64,000 nt of DNA from Halorientalis sp. LT38 (GCF_037031225.1 NZ_JAYEZN010000002.1:1-64000); one strand, 5' to 3'; positions 48,548-57,142 are shown, counted from the first letter of the stretch. A program made the numbers and translations. The notes: generated by a model from the letters alone, not told the origin.

Positions 48548-48567
48548 TTCACCGGAAACCCGGTGTC
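48548..48567 (-). repeat. ORB-like copy 5
   Basis: On the plus strand it reads TTCACCGGAAACCCGGTGTC, one base different from the exact reverse complement of copy 1. It follows copy 4 by 49 bp and is followed by the AT-rich stretch 48571-48606. Confidence 0.8.
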
Positions 48568-48778
48568 CGATTAAGACATCTTATATAACTATTCTTTAAT
48601 ATCTCAGCTGTCAGCAGCGGGTCCGGTAGTTCAGTCGACAGTGTCACATCCCGGTCAGCTGGTGTCGGGTCACTCGTAGTCGATGCGTGTGATCGTCGAT
48701 AGGCTGTGCATACGTCGGAGCGAGTGGGATAGTCGGTGTATAACTATAGACGAACGTTCATAACGAAAAGATGGACCC

Positions 48779-49072
48779 ATGTTCGACTTGACTGGTTTCC
48801 AACGAGACATCATGTACTTGGTTGCGGGCCTGAACGACCCACACGGCCTCGCAGTCAAGGACGAACTCGAAAAGTACTACGAATCAGAGATCCACCACGG
48901 GCGGCTGTATCCGAACCTGGACGAGCTCGTGAAGAAAGGACTCATCAAGAAAGGCAAGAAGGACCGACGCACGAACGTGTACAAACTGACCGACCGCGGA
49001 CTCCGGGAGCTCCAGGACCGCCGGGAGTGGGAGGACCAGTACCTGCAGGAAAAACAGGCCATCACGACGTGA
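48779..49072 (+). CDS. PadR-family transcriptional regulator
   Basis: 97 residues. FQRDIMYLVAGLNDPHGLAV, then ELEKYYESEIHHGRLYPNLDELVKKGLIKKG with the recognition helix and wing (DRRTNVYKLTDRGLRELQ) match PadR winged helices. Such small PadR proteins repress nearby genes. It flanks the candidate origin region. A TATA-like TATAACTATAGACG lies near 48738-48751, about 30-40 nt upstream of the ATG at 48779. Confidence 0.9.
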   Translation: MFDLTGFQRDIMYLVAGLNDPHGLAVKDELEKYYESEIHHGRLYPNLDELVKKGLIKKGKKDRRTNVYKLTDRGLRELQDRREWEDQYLQEKQAITT

Positions 49073-49326
49073 ACACCGGGCGGGGACTCTCGAACCGCTC
49101 CCGGTTCGCAGCCACCGGGTAACAAACCGTCCGTCAGCCGTCGGTATCGTTCGATGCTCCGATCCACGCCGGCACCGACGGTCCGGACGGACAGTACAGC
49201 GCGTCCATCGGCGCCACAGAGTAACTGGCGACCGGCGGGACTGAACAGCCGGCGATCGATAGAGCCGAGCGGCCGGCGCTCGACGGGATCGAATCGCCAC
49301 CGACCGGCCGATTCTCTTCCGCGGCG

Positions 49327-49716
49327 ATGGTGATCCAGAGCCGGGCAGTGCGATCCAGACTATCGTTCCGGTCCGTGTCCGCCCCCTGGATCCTGGCACT
49401 CGTGCTGACCAAGGCCGGCGACCTGACGACGACCATCCTCGGTCTCGTCGTCGTCGACGGGCTCACCGAGCGCAATCCCGTGGCCGCAGCCATCGTCGCC
49501 CGCTTCGGGATCGTCGGACTGTGCTGGCTGACCCTGGTCGTTCTCGGCGTGGTCGTCCTCGTCGTCGAATTCGCCGCGCGGATTATCGAGCGGGACACGG
49601 AGACCGATCTGAGTGGCGACGCGGCTTACCTGCTCGGCTATCTCCCGCTGGTCGCACTGTTCACACTTGCGACTGTGTACAACGCTGTATTACTGTGTGT
49701 ACGCACCTTCTCGTAG
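49327..49716 (+). CDS. Small predicted membrane protein (three helices), DUF5658-like
   Basis: 129 residues, with helices LVLTKAGDLTTTILGLVVV, GIVGLCWLTLVVLGVVVLVV, and YLLGYLPLVALFTLATVYNAVLL. The motif GDLTTTILGLVVVDGLTERNPV is like a haloarchaeal family with a conserved D-x-x-T-T helix and G-x-x-E-x-N-P loop (DUF5658 from memory). Function unknown. A TAACAAA element is near 49121-49127 on the plus strand, some 200 nt upstream. Confidence 0.7.
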   Translation: MVIQSRAVRSRLSFRSVSAPWILALVLTKAGDLTTTILGLVVVDGLTERNPVAAAIVARFGIVGLCWLTLVVLGVVVLVVEFAARIIERDTETDLSGDAAYLLGYLPLVALFTLATVYNAVLLCVRTFS

Positions 49717-49821
49717 GCACGGGGGCGCCTGTCACGGTGTGGCTCGTAACCCCTCTATAACTAACCCATCGCCACGTCAGCCATGGATCGACGTCGCGCG
49801 TGCGGTGTACGAGGTGGTAGC

Positions 49822-50016
49822 ATGGACGAGGGTCACCAGATCGAGGACGTGACGGACGGAGTAACGGATCCAGAACTGGTCTCGGTCGTCGTCGAGGACG
49901 ACGACGCGCCGGATCGCTGTACGATTTTCAACCCCGAATCGACGGGGGTCGATCGGATGTCACGGTGGATCACCGCCGAGGCCGACCAGCTCGTCGATCT
50001 GTACGACAACCGGTAA
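49822..50016 (+). CDS. Small haloarchaeal protein (DUF7511-like)
   Basis: 64 residues. The core ELVSVVVEDDDAPDRCTIFN, then VDRMSRWITAEADQLVDLYD is one I associate with a small haloarchaeal family in which a short beta hairpin ends C-T-I-F-P/N and is followed by a W-I-T/S-A-x-x helix. Function unknown. The ATG at 49822 (MDEGHQIEDV) is preferred to one further upstream at 49783. Confidence 0.65.
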   Translation: MDEGHQIEDVTDGVTDPELVSVVVEDDDAPDRCTIFNPESTGVDRMSRWITAEADQLVDLYDNR

Positions 50017-50182
50017 CGGGGCGGTGCCGGCGGGAACCGGCGGGCGTCGAAGAATCGAAACACCGCTCCCCCGCGGTGGTGACGGCGGGTCGTCACAGAC
50101 AGGGGCGATGACTGGGTCGAACTCTGTCGAACGAACTCGTGCCGGTCGAACGTTGCCGAAGTGAGTCGTACCGGCCGGCGAC

Positions 50183-50782
50183 TTACTCGTCCCGACCGGC
50201 GTCCGCTTCGATCGCGTGGAGTGCCGAGAAGCCACCGATGGCCAGGCAGAACACGCCGAGTGCGACCACCGACGCCATCCCGCCCATCAGGAGGCTGATC
50301 AAAAAGAGGGCGCCGCCGCCGCCGCTCAGCCCGAGGTAGTATCGGTGCCACGGCCGCGTCTTCGGTGACTGGTTGTCCAGGTACTCGTAGAGCTGGGGCG
50401 CGTTCTGGCCGAGGGAGACGATCCCACGGTTCTGGTTGAACTGGACGATCCCCATGTCGGCCATCTTCGGCAGATGACACTGGTAGAGACCGACGTACAC
50501 GCGCTTTCGCTGACTCGACGTGATCGAGGCGATGTCCGTGTCGTTCTCCAGGGCGGCGATGTGTTCGGCGAGGTCACTAAGCGTCACCTGTTGCTCGTGC
50601 TCGCGCAGGTATCTGATGACTTCGCGACGCCGTTCGTTTTTCAAAATTTCGAATATGAGATCTAACGACAGCTCCGTGGCGGGTGACTCCTCACCCCCTT
50701 CCGCATCCGTTGTCGATTCCGTAGGCGATTCTTCGATCGGTTTCGTGGTAGGTCCGGTTGACCCCGTTTCCTGTGTACTCAT
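50183..50782 (-). CDS. Winged-helix protein with two membrane helices (DUF7344-like)
   Basis: 199 residues. After a disordered Glu/Thr/Ser-rich 40 residues comes a winged helix (LDLIFEILKNERRREVIRYL, TLSDLAEHIAALEND, KRVYVGLYQCHLPKMADMGI), then IVQFNQNRGIVSLG as wing and two hydrophobic helices near the C-terminus (ALFLISLLMGGMASVVAL, CLAIGGFSALHAIEA). A close paralogue is at 55189-55737. Membrane-linked regulators of this type are widespread in haloarchaea; targets are unknown. ATG at 50782. Confidence 0.78.
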   Translation of the reverse strand: MSTQETGSTGPTTKPIEESPTESTTDAEGGEESPATELSLDLIFEILKNERRREVIRYLREHEQQVTLSDLAEHIAALENDTDIASITSSQRKRVYVGLYQCHLPKMADMGIVQFNQNRGIVSLGQNAPQLYEYLDNQSPKTRPWHRYYLGLSGGGGALFLISLLMGGMASVVALGVFCLAIGGFSALHAIEADAGRDE

Positions 50783-51186
50783 GTACTAATCACCCGTCTC
50801 TCGGATTCCAAATCGTTCCCCTCCCAGGCGGTCGACCTACCGGAGCGCGTCTCCATTCGCTCCATTACTGCTGGTAGGGCTCTCCCTATGACCGTCGCCA
50901 CGTGGGAACGCCGTGGTTTATCCGTGGCGTCTACACGAACGTCAGGTAGGCACTTAATTGTTATTTGTCGTATAGGATATGAATAGGGACGTAAGTGTGC
51001 TGAAACCGCATACAGTACTCACACAAGAAAACGAAGGTCAGTAATACGGATTACGACCGTCCGGATCGGCCGGCTAGGCCATACGTATCGGCAGCTGGTG
51101 GGCAGATGAGCGGTCCTCGACTCGCGCGACGGCCGCGATCCACGCCACCGTTATCTTCCAAAATACATTATTGAAAATTGAACGGT
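50783..51186. other. 404-bp intergenic region upstream of the winged-helix gene
   Basis: Between the start of the winged-helix gene and the end of the dehydrogenase gene. It has an AT-rich patch at 50955-50990 and another at 51164-51180 that may terminate the dehydrogenase operon. A 13-bp palindrome, TTGAACGGTTCAA (51178-51190), overlaps the dehydrogenase stop codon. No gene seen. Confidence 0.4.
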
Positions 51187-52557
51187 TCAATTCCGCGCAC
51201 CAGTCCCGACGCCGATCGTCCGGACGGGGCCGTTCACCGCGTCCGCCTCGATCGCATCGCGCCCGTCGACGACGACCAGATCGTCGAGCGAACCCCAGTC
51301 CAGGCGCTCGAACTCCGGGTGGGCCGTCGCGAGGACGACGCCGTCGAGATCCACGTCCGGAAGGTCGGCGACGCTCGCGCTTTCGACGTCGAACCCGTCC
51401 AGGTCGACGACAGGGTCGACGCCGACCACGTCGACGCCCGCCGCTCGAAGCGACGACGCGATGGCGGCGCCCGGCGCTTCGCGCGTCTCGTCCACGCCGG
51501 GGCGGTACGCGAAGCCCAGCACGGCCACCGTGGCGTCGGCCGGATCGACGCCGGCGTCGGCCAGTCCCGCGAACAGTTTCCCGACCGCGTACTCGGGCAT
51601 GGCGTCGTTGATCCGCCGGGCCCGCTCCAGGAGCGGCGTCCCGGTCTCACAGGTGTCGATGAGGAAGTACGGGTAGTAGGGGATGCAGTGGCCGCCGACG
51701 CCCGCGCCGGGGCGGTGCAGATCGCAGTACGGCTGGGTGTTGGCAGCCTCGATGGCCGCGTACACGTCGACGCCCAGTTCCTCCGCCAGCGTGGCGAGTT
51801 CGTTCGCCAGGGCGATGTTGACGTCGCGGTAGACGCCCTCGAACACCTTCACGCACTCGGCGGTCCGGGCGTCCGCCACGGCGTGGACCTCGTTGTCGGT
51901 CACCTCGTCGTAGAGGGCCGCGGCCGCTCGCGTGCTCTCCTCGTCGATCCCGCCGACGACCTTCGGATACGCGCCCCGGACGTCCTGCAGCGCGCGGCCG
52001 CTGGCGGTGCGCTCGGGGCAGAAGGCGACGCCGAACTCGCCGCGCTCGCAGTCGCTCTCGGCTTCGAGCAGCGGCGCGACCACCTCGTCGCAGGTCCCCG
52101 GCGGGACGGTCGACTCGATGCAGACCAGGTCGCCGGGATCGAGGCCGCTCGCCACCGCCGAGATGGCCGCCCGGAGCGTCGACAGGTCGGGGCTGCCGTC
52201 CGAGACGAGCGTGGGAACGATGACGACGTGGACCGCCGCGTCGGCGGCCGCCGCGTCGCCCTCGGTCGTCGCCTGGAGCGAGTCCGCCTCGACCACCGTC
52301 CGGAGCGCGTCGTCCAGGCCCGGCTCGCCGGTCACCGGACTGCGCCCGTCGTTGATCGCGTCGACGACCGCCGCGTCGACGTCCACGCCGACGACGTTGC
52401 CGGTGGTCTCGGCCAGGACCGTCGCGAGCGGGAGCCCCATCTTGCCGAGCCCGTAGACCGCGACCGGGACGCGACCGGCCCGGACCGCGGCCCGTCGCTC
52501 GGCCGGATCGGTCTCGCTACCGTACAGCGACCCGTCAGAAGCTTGCTGTCGGTGCAT
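51187..52557 (-). CDS. UDP-N-acetyl-D-mannosaminuronate dehydrogenase-like (WecC type) nucleotide-sugar dehydrogenase
   Basis: 456 residues. Oxidises a UDP-hexose(amine) C6 to the uronate with 2 NAD+. N-terminal YGLGKMGLPLATVLAE, CIESTVPPGTCDEVV, CPERTASGRALQDV, GVGGHCIPYYPYFLID with the catalytic Cys, and the C-terminal VAVLGFAYRPGVDETREAPG. GVGGHCIPYYPY is typical of the WecC subgroup rather than UGD (GSCFPKD), so UDP-ManNAc or UDP-GlcNAc is a likely substrate. It is last in a three-gene operon after the Gfo/Idh and DegT genes; its ATG lies next to the upstream stop (52559-52561). Confidence 0.9.
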   Translation of the reverse strand: MHRQQASDGSLYGSETDPAERRAAVRAGRVPVAVYGLGKMGLPLATVLAETTGNVVGVDVDAAVVDAINDGRSPVTGEPGLDDALRTVVEADSLQATTEGDAAAADAAVHVVIVPTLVSDGSPDLSTLRAAISAVASGLDPGDLVCIESTVPPGTCDEVVAPLLEAESDCERGEFGVAFCPERTASGRALQDVRGAYPKVVGGIDEESTRAAAALYDEVTDNEVHAVADARTAECVKVFEGVYRDVNIALANELATLAEELGVDVYAAIEAANTQPYCDLHRPGAGVGGHCIPYYPYFLIDTCETGTPLLERARRINDAMPEYAVGKLFAGLADAGVDPADATVAVLGFAYRPGVDETREAPGAAIASSLRAAGVDVVGVDPVVDLDGFDVESASVADLPDVDLDGVVLATAHPEFERLDWGSLDDLVVVDGRDAIEADAVNGPVRTIGVGTGARN

Positions 52558-52558
52558 G

Positions 52559-53551
52559 CTAGTTCTCGATCCTCGGCGGCGCGCCGGTCGCACAGTCCTC
52601 GATGCGGCGGGCGACGTCCAGGGCGGCGAGCGCGTCCTCGCCCGACACCGGTGGGCGCGACCCCGTGGTCGCTGCGTCCACGAACGCCTCGAGTTCGGCT
52701 CGCAGGGGTTCGCCGTTCTCGATGGTCGGGCGCTCGATGATGCTCTCGTGGCGGTACCGGAGGTCGCCGTCGGACTCGTAGTACTCGGGGACCGAGTGCC
52801 GGTGGATCTGGACGCCCTGGCTCTCGTAGTCGACGTTGACCCGGCACTCCCTGGCCGTGACGGCGAGTCGGCGGACCTTCTCCTGGGTCACCCGGCTGGC
52901 GGTCAGGTCGGCCACCACGCCGTCGTCGAACTCGAGTTGGGCGGTGACGTGGTCGCGGTCCCGTGCGCTCATCGCCGAGACCTGGTTCACGTCCTCGCCG
53001 AGCATCGACAGCACGATGTCGATGTCGTGGATCATCAGGTCGAGGACGACCCCGTCCTTGCTGTCGCGGTCGACGGGCGGACCCAGGCGCTGGACGTCGA
53101 CGGCGATGACGTCCAGGTCGGGCAGGATGTCGGTGAGCGCCCTGACGGCGGGGTTGAATCGCTCGACGTGGCCCACCTGCAGGGCCACGTCCTGCTCACG
53201 CGCCATATCAACCAGTTCGCGCCCGCGCGCGAGGTCGGACACGAACGGCTTCTCGATCAGGACGTCGACGCCGCGGTCGATGGCCTCGGTGGCGACGCCG
53301 TAGTGGTAGCGCGTCGGGACGGCGACGGACACGGCGTCACAGCGGTCGAGCAACTCGGACTGGCTCAACACCTCGGTGCCGTACTTGCCGGCGACGGCTG
53401 CGGCGCGGTCCTCGTCGGCGTCGGCGACGCCGGCGAGGCTGACGTTCGGCAGCTCGTCGTAGACGCGGGCGTGGTGCTGTCCCATCGACCCGACGCCAAC
53501 GACGCCGGCGGTCGGTGTTTCCGTGCTCGCTCGCGATTGCTCCTCGCTCAT
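52559..53551 (-). CDS. Gfo/Idh/MocA oxidoreductase, nucleotide-sugar 3-dehydrogenase type (WlbA-like)
   Basis: 330 residues. TAGVVGVGSMGQHHARVYDE, the LIEKPFVSDLARGREL lysine segment, VGHVERFNPAVRAL, and DLMIHDIDIVLSML follow the pattern of UDP-N-acetyl-hexosamine(uronate) 3-dehydrogenases. With a DegT aminotransferase immediately upstream and a WecC-type dehydrogenase downstream, the pathway is probably UDP-HexNAc to a 3-amino-3-deoxy uronic acid, as in the Wlb pathway. Located 13 bp after the DegT stop. Start ATG at 53551. Confidence 0.88.
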   Translation of the reverse strand: MSEEQSRASTETPTAGVVGVGSMGQHHARVYDELPNVSLAGVADADEDRAAAVAGKYGTEVLSQSELLDRCDAVSVAVPTRYHYGVATEAIDRGVDVLIEKPFVSDLARGRELVDMAREQDVALQVGHVERFNPAVRALTDILPDLDVIAVDVQRLGPPVDRDSKDGVVLDLMIHDIDIVLSMLGEDVNQVSAMSARDRDHVTAQLEFDDGVVADLTASRVTQEKVRRLAVTARECRVNVDYESQGVQIHRHSVPEYYESDGDLRYRHESIIERPTIENGEPLRAELEAFVDAATTGSRPPVSGEDALAALDVARRIEDCATGAPPRIEN

Positions 53552-53564
53552 GTTTGGGGTGTCG

Positions 53565-54674
53565 TCACTCGTGGCTCACTCCGTTGATCGTGCGGGCGAT
53601 CGTCCGGCGGTCCGCCTCGGTCGTCTCCGGGTGGATCGGCAGCGACAGCACTTCCTCGCTCGCGCGGTTGGCCACCGGCGTCGACGCCTCGACGTCGGCG
53701 TAGGCCGGCTGTTTCGGGATCGGCGTGGGGTAGTAGACTCCGGTGTCGATCCCGGCGGCCGACAGCTCCTCCTGCAGTCGCTCGCGGCGCTGGGTCCGGA
53801 TCGTGTACTGGTGGTAGACGTGTCGCCGCTCGACCGGTTCGACCGGCGGGATCACGGGCGTGTCCGCGACCAGGTCGGTCAGCTCCGCGGCGTTGGCCCG
53901 CCGCACGCGGTTGAACTGGGGCAACTTCTCGAGCTGCACCAGCCCGATGGCCGCGGCGACGTTCGTCATCCGGAAGTTGTGGCCGAGTTCGGTGTGGCGA
54001 TACGCCTCGTCGCGACCGTGGTTGATGAAGCGGGCCGCGCGCTCGGCGACGTCGTCGCGGTCCGTCACCACCGCACCGCCTTCCCCGGTCGTCATGTTCT
54101 TCGTCGGGTAGAAACTGAACGTGCCGACGTCGCCGATCGAGCCGACGGGACGGCCGTTGTGGCGCGCCCCGTGGGCCTGCGCGGCGTCTTCGATCAGGGC
54201 CAGGTCGAACCGGTCGGCGATCTCGCCGAGGCGGTCCATGTCCGCCGGCAGGCCGTAGAGGTGGACGGCCAGGATGGCGTCGACGTCCCCGTCCAGCTCG
54301 CGGATCACCGACTCCACGGCGTGGGGGTCGAGGTTGTACGTCTCGGGGTCGACGTCGGCGAACACCGGCTCGGCGCCGCAAAAGCGGATCGCGTTCGCCG
54401 ACGCGACGAAGGAGAAAGGGGTCGTCACGACCCGGTCGCCCTCGCCGATACCCAGTGCGTGGAGAGCCGTGTGCAGCGCCGTCGTCCCGTTGCTGGTGGC
54501 GACGGCGTGCTCGGTCCCGCAGAAGTCGGCGAAGGCCGACTCGAACGACGAGACGGTCTTGCCAGCGGCGAGCCGACCGGACTCGACGATCTCCGAGACG
54601 CGACTGGACTCGCGTTCGTCCAGTTGCGGGGCGGCGATGTCGACCGACCGGATCCGCTCCTCGCCCGTTACCAT
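53565..54674 (-). CDS. DegT/DnrJ/EryC1/StrS aminotransferase (nucleotide-sugar)
   Basis: 369 residues. PLP enzyme; FGTEHAVATSNGTTALHTAL-like helix start, IEDAAQAHGARHNGRPVGSIGDV, SFYPTKNMTTGEGGAV with the PLP lysine, and HTELGHNFRMTNVAAAIG. It transfers an amino group to a keto-sugar nucleotide. First gene of the operon with the 3-dehydrogenase and the WecC-type enzyme. The ATG at 54674 (MVTGEERIRSVDI) is preferred because the residues upstream to 54797 are unlike the family. A TAACAAA element is at 54815-54821 on the coding strand. Confidence 0.9.
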   Translation of the reverse strand: MVTGEERIRSVDIAAPQLDERESSRVSEIVESGRLAAGKTVSSFESAFADFCGTEHAVATSNGTTALHTALHALGIGEGDRVVTTPFSFVASANAIRFCGAEPVFADVDPETYNLDPHAVESVIRELDGDVDAILAVHLYGLPADMDRLGEIADRFDLALIEDAAQAHGARHNGRPVGSIGDVGTFSFYPTKNMTTGEGGAVVTDRDDVAERAARFINHGRDEAYRHTELGHNFRMTNVAAAIGLVQLEKLPQFNRVRRANAAELTDLVADTPVIPPVEPVERRHVYHQYTIRTQRRERLQEELSAAGIDTGVYYPTPIPKQPAYADVEASTPVANRASEEVLSLPIHPETTEADRRTIARTINGVSHE

Positions 54675-55188
54675 CGCTTCCCTCCCGGCGACGTGTGGCG
54701 TCGCTCGAGGGCACAGTTGCTCCGACAAACAGTGTTCGTTGTTGGGGGCCTCATAGTTCGAATTCACCAGCGGACGGATCCCCTGGTACGCCTGCATCCA
54801 GTCGGCTACACGCCTTTGTTATGCGGACCATTGACGCCCGGGTCATCGCCGCCTTACGTCCCGCCCCGGCCGCCGTTCCCGCGACGCCGACGTGCCAGCG
54901 CCCCGTCAGAACCGTGACCCGGCGCGATGACTGCCAGCCGGGAGTGCGGCGACGGCCAGCCGGGAGTGTGGAGCGGAGTGGCTGTGAGTGCGACGACGGT
55001 CGGCCGGGCGGCCCCGTCGCTCGTTCGGCGCGCTCGCCCGCCGTGTCCGGCGGTACCGACCTGCTACCGTTTATAAGATGGGTGTAACAAAGGGTAGAGC
55101 CGGTTATGTCCACTTACGTCACTCCGACATGACCGTGCCAGACGTCCAGTCTCGACGAGACAGCTAATCACGAGGGACGAACTCCTTG
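54675..55188. other. 514-bp intergenic region between divergent DegT and winged-helix genes
   Basis: Contains a TAACAAA element on the minus strand (54815-54821) and another on the plus strand (55085-55091), a TATA-like TTTATAAG at 55070-55077, a direct repeat GCCAGCCGGGAGTG (54933-54946 and 54955-54968), and an eight-codon mini-frame at 55106-55132. No larger gene seen. Confidence 0.45.
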
Positions 55189-55737
55189 ATGGCATACGAT
55201 CAGGAAGAACTGACACAGGATCTGGTTTTCGACATCCTGAGTAGTCCGCGTCGTCGATACGTCCTGTACTACCTCCGGACGGTCGGCGAACCGGTCGCGC
55301 TGAACGACCTGGCCGAACACGTCGCCGCGTGGGAAAACGAGACGGAGGTCGAGGACCTGTCCGATCAGGAACGCAAACGGGTCTACGTCTCCCTCTATCA
55401 GACCCACATCCCCAAACTCGACTCGGTCGGGATCGTGGACTACGATCAACAGAGCGGGATGGTCGAGTTGACCGACCGCGTCCACCGGATCGACGACTAC
55501 CTCACCGAGACCAGCGAACCGATCCCCTGGCAGCAGTTCTACATGGCACTGGCGCTGATCGGCGGCGCGCTGCTCGTGCTCGTCGGGCTCGACGTGGGCC
55601 CGTTCGGGACGATCCCGGAGCTGGTCGTCGGGCTCGTCGTCACGACAGGGTTCGCGATCTCCGCGACCGCGCACTACCTCTACTGGCGCTCCCAGCGACA
55701 GCAGGTGCCGTCTGAACTGCAGGACAGGGGCGACTGA
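55189..55737 (+). CDS. Winged-helix protein with two membrane helices (DUF7344-like)
   Basis: 182 residues. Same build as the 50183-50782 product: DLVFDILSSPRRRYVLYYL, LNDLAEHVAAWEN, KRVYVSLYQTHIPKLDSVGI, then ALALIGGALLVLVGLDV and LVVGLVVTTGFAISATAHYL as membrane helices. The conserved RKRVYV-x-L-Y-Q stretch is shared. The ATG at 55189 is preferred to a TTG one codon upstream. The TATA-like TTTATAAG at 55070-55077 implies a leader of about 90 nt. Confidence 0.78.
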   Translation: MAYDQEELTQDLVFDILSSPRRRYVLYYLRTVGEPVALNDLAEHVAAWENETEVEDLSDQERKRVYVSLYQTHIPKLDSVGIVDYDQQSGMVELTDRVHRIDDYLTETSEPIPWQQFYMALALIGGALLVLVGLDVGPFGTIPELVVGLVVTTGFAISATAHYLYWRSQRQQVPSELQDRGD

Positions 55738-55846
55738 CGCAATCGCCTCGCGAGCCACACGGAGCGGGCGGAGTGCTGGACAGTCGACGACCGATCACCG
55801 GTGAGCCGTCACCGGCGCTCCCGCTCCGGATCGAACCGCCGCGCTC

Positions 55847-56038
55847 TCACTCGTGGACCACGCCGCTTCCGGTCCGCAGCGAGCGCATCGTCGAACACTC
55901 GAGACACGCGTACACGTGGTCCTCGTTGTCACCGAAGACGCGAGCGAACGCGCTCGTAACGTAACTGCCGCAGTTTCGACACCGGGTCGACGTGTCGTCC
56001 GGGCGTTCCTCGACCACCGTCGTGAGTTCCGCGGTCAT
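55847..56038 (-). CDS. Small zinc-ribbon protein (DUF7563-like)
   Basis: 63 residues. RCRNCGSYVTSAFARVFGDN and VYACLECSTMRSL form two C-x2-C knuckles 24 residues apart, a single zinc ribbon. The R-V-F-G-D-N segment is typical of this small haloarchaeal group. Role unknown. A TAACAAA element lies at 56068-56074 on the coding strand, about 33 nt upstream of the ATG at 56038, which fits a promoter element. Confidence 0.75.
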   Translation of the reverse strand: MTAELTTVVEERPDDTSTRCRNCGSYVTSAFARVFGDNEDHVYACLECSTMRSLRTGSGVVHE

Positions 56039-56471
56039 ATACGGTCGGCACGTGGCGTGGGGGGTGCTTTGTTATACTACGGCTATTGACGCGTGTTCGC
56101 GTTGGTACGAGCTTACTGGCCGGTTCGACGGCTGACGCGGGCGTTCCGGCTCGTGGAGCGGCGGCGAGGCGATAAGGGTGGGTGTAACCGCGCCGCGACG
56201 CTCGCCGAGTTTCTGCACGCTGTCGGCCGCCGCGACGGTCCTGAAACGCCTGAGAACGTGTCGCTGACCACGCAATAAGGGGGACAAAATTATTGGGGGT
56301 GACGACGAACACGTGGCAAGTCACCGAAGGACGCCACGGACGGGAGGTCGGTGACGGCCGCGGCGAGCCGCCGTGCGCGGCGTCGTCGGTGCGACGGAGA
56401 CGGCCAGCGACGGGGTTGAGTGCGCAAACGACGCGGTACGGCCTGGCGCGACCAGGAGGACGATCAACCAA
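56039..56471. other. 433-bp intergenic region between divergent small genes
   Basis: Contains the zinc-ribbon promoter (TAACAAA at 56068-56074, minus strand). On the plus strand an AT-rich ACAAAATTATTGGG (near 56284-56297) lies about 180 nt upstream of the next gene. No coding frame convinced me. Confidence 0.4.
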
Positions 56472-56747
56472 ATGAATTCAGACTGGGACGATGTGAGCTT
56501 CGTTATCAGTTCGCAGTACCGGATCGCGGTCCTCAGACGGCTCGCGGACGGGCCAGCGACTCCGTCGAGAATCGCCAATGACGCCGATCTCGGCATCGCA
56601 CACATCTCGCGCGCCCTCCAGGGGCTGCGCGACCGGGACCTCGTCGAGCTGCTCGTCTCGGAGGACAGACGGAAAGGGCGCGTCTACGGGATCACCGAGA
56701 AAGGCGGGGACGTGTGGCAGAAAATCGAGGCCGAAAACATGGTGTGA
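56472..56747 (+). CDS. Winged-helix (MarR/PadR-like) regulator
   Basis: 91 residues. VSFVISSQYRIAVLRRLADG, PSRIANDADLGIAHISRAL, and LRDRDLVELLVSEDRRKGRV followed by YGITEKG form a compact winged helix with a recognition helix at IAHISRALQGL. Very like stand-alone haloarchaeal winged-helix regulators. The ATG at 56472 (MNSDWDDVS) is preferred. Targets not known. Confidence 0.85.
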   Translation: MNSDWDDVSFVISSQYRIAVLRRLADGPATPSRIANDADLGIAHISRALQGLRDRDLVELLVSEDRRKGRVYGITEKGGDVWQKIEAENMV

Positions 56748-56796
56748 GCGGTCGACCCCGGACCGCCCGGTCCCCTGTGTCGCCGCCGGACCGACG

Positions 56797-56913
56797 TCAC
56801 TCCTCGTCGTCGGACTCCTCCGGAACCAGCTGTTCCGGCGTCCGCTCGTGCATCGGTGTCCGTGCGAAGTCTGTAATCCGTTCCCACTCGCTATCTGTCA
56901 GCCGTCCTTGCAT
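56797..56913 (-). CDS. 38-residue small protein
   Basis: MQGRLTDSEWERITDFART, then PMHERTPEQLVPEESDDEE. Starts with a predicted short helix (DSEWERITDFA), ends acidic. It has an ATG, a stop, and a TATA-like TATTACTAAG on its strand near 56940-56949, about 30 nt upstream, fitting a leaderless transcript. I recall similar short W-E-x-I proteins in other haloarchaea, but cannot check. Function unknown. Confidence 0.6.
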   Translation of the reverse strand: MQGRLTDSEWERITDFARTPMHERTPEQLVPEESDDEE

Positions 56914-57142
56914 GCGCCAGTCCCTTCGACAGTCCGCGTCTTAGTAATACCCTTCTTAGTTCACAGGTAACCGGACCGTAAGAGGCACGTTCGACCGACG
57001 GCGGGGCGATACGAATCGATTCGCAGTTGATACGTTACCCGCTACGATCCGGTACCCAACGGTTCGAGCGAGTGCCTGTCGGTCGGCCGAACCGTTCGGA
57101 ACCGTTTTGTGGAAATCGGCGCGTAGTCTACGTGTATCTCGT

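Larger units (their letters stand above)
47544..48778. other. 1.2-kb repeat-rich noncoding region: candidate replication origin
   Basis: It contains five copies of an ORB-like 20-bp palindrome: three in one orientation on the left (47681, 47793, 47894) and two in the other on the right (48499, 48548). Purine-rich tracts (47702-47752) and their pyrimidine mirror (48451-48496) flank the inner sides, and AT-rich stretches (47944-48075; 48531-48606) could be unwinding elements. A 12-bp tandem array lies at 48167-48238. No convincing ORF. No orc/cdc6 is adjacent; the nearest is about 37 kb away (9714-10724). Confidence 0.6.

Noticed and set aside
47681-48567. CRISPR array
   Set aside because: Repeats are 20 bp, palindromic, in both orientations and irregularly spaced (49 to about 590 bp), with no cas genes.
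51178-51190. TTGAACGGTTCAA palindrome as operator
   Set aside because: It overlaps the stop codon of the dehydrogenase gene and is followed by no promoter; a hairpin or chance palindrome is more likely.
54675-54797. N-terminal extension of the DegT aminotransferase
   Set aside because: The residues are not family-like and a TAACAAA element lies only 18 nt before that start; the ATG at 54674 gives the normal N-terminus.
55106-55132. Eight-codon reading frame upstream of the winged-helix gene
   Set aside because: Too short to separate from chance; mentioned only as a possible uORF in the leader.
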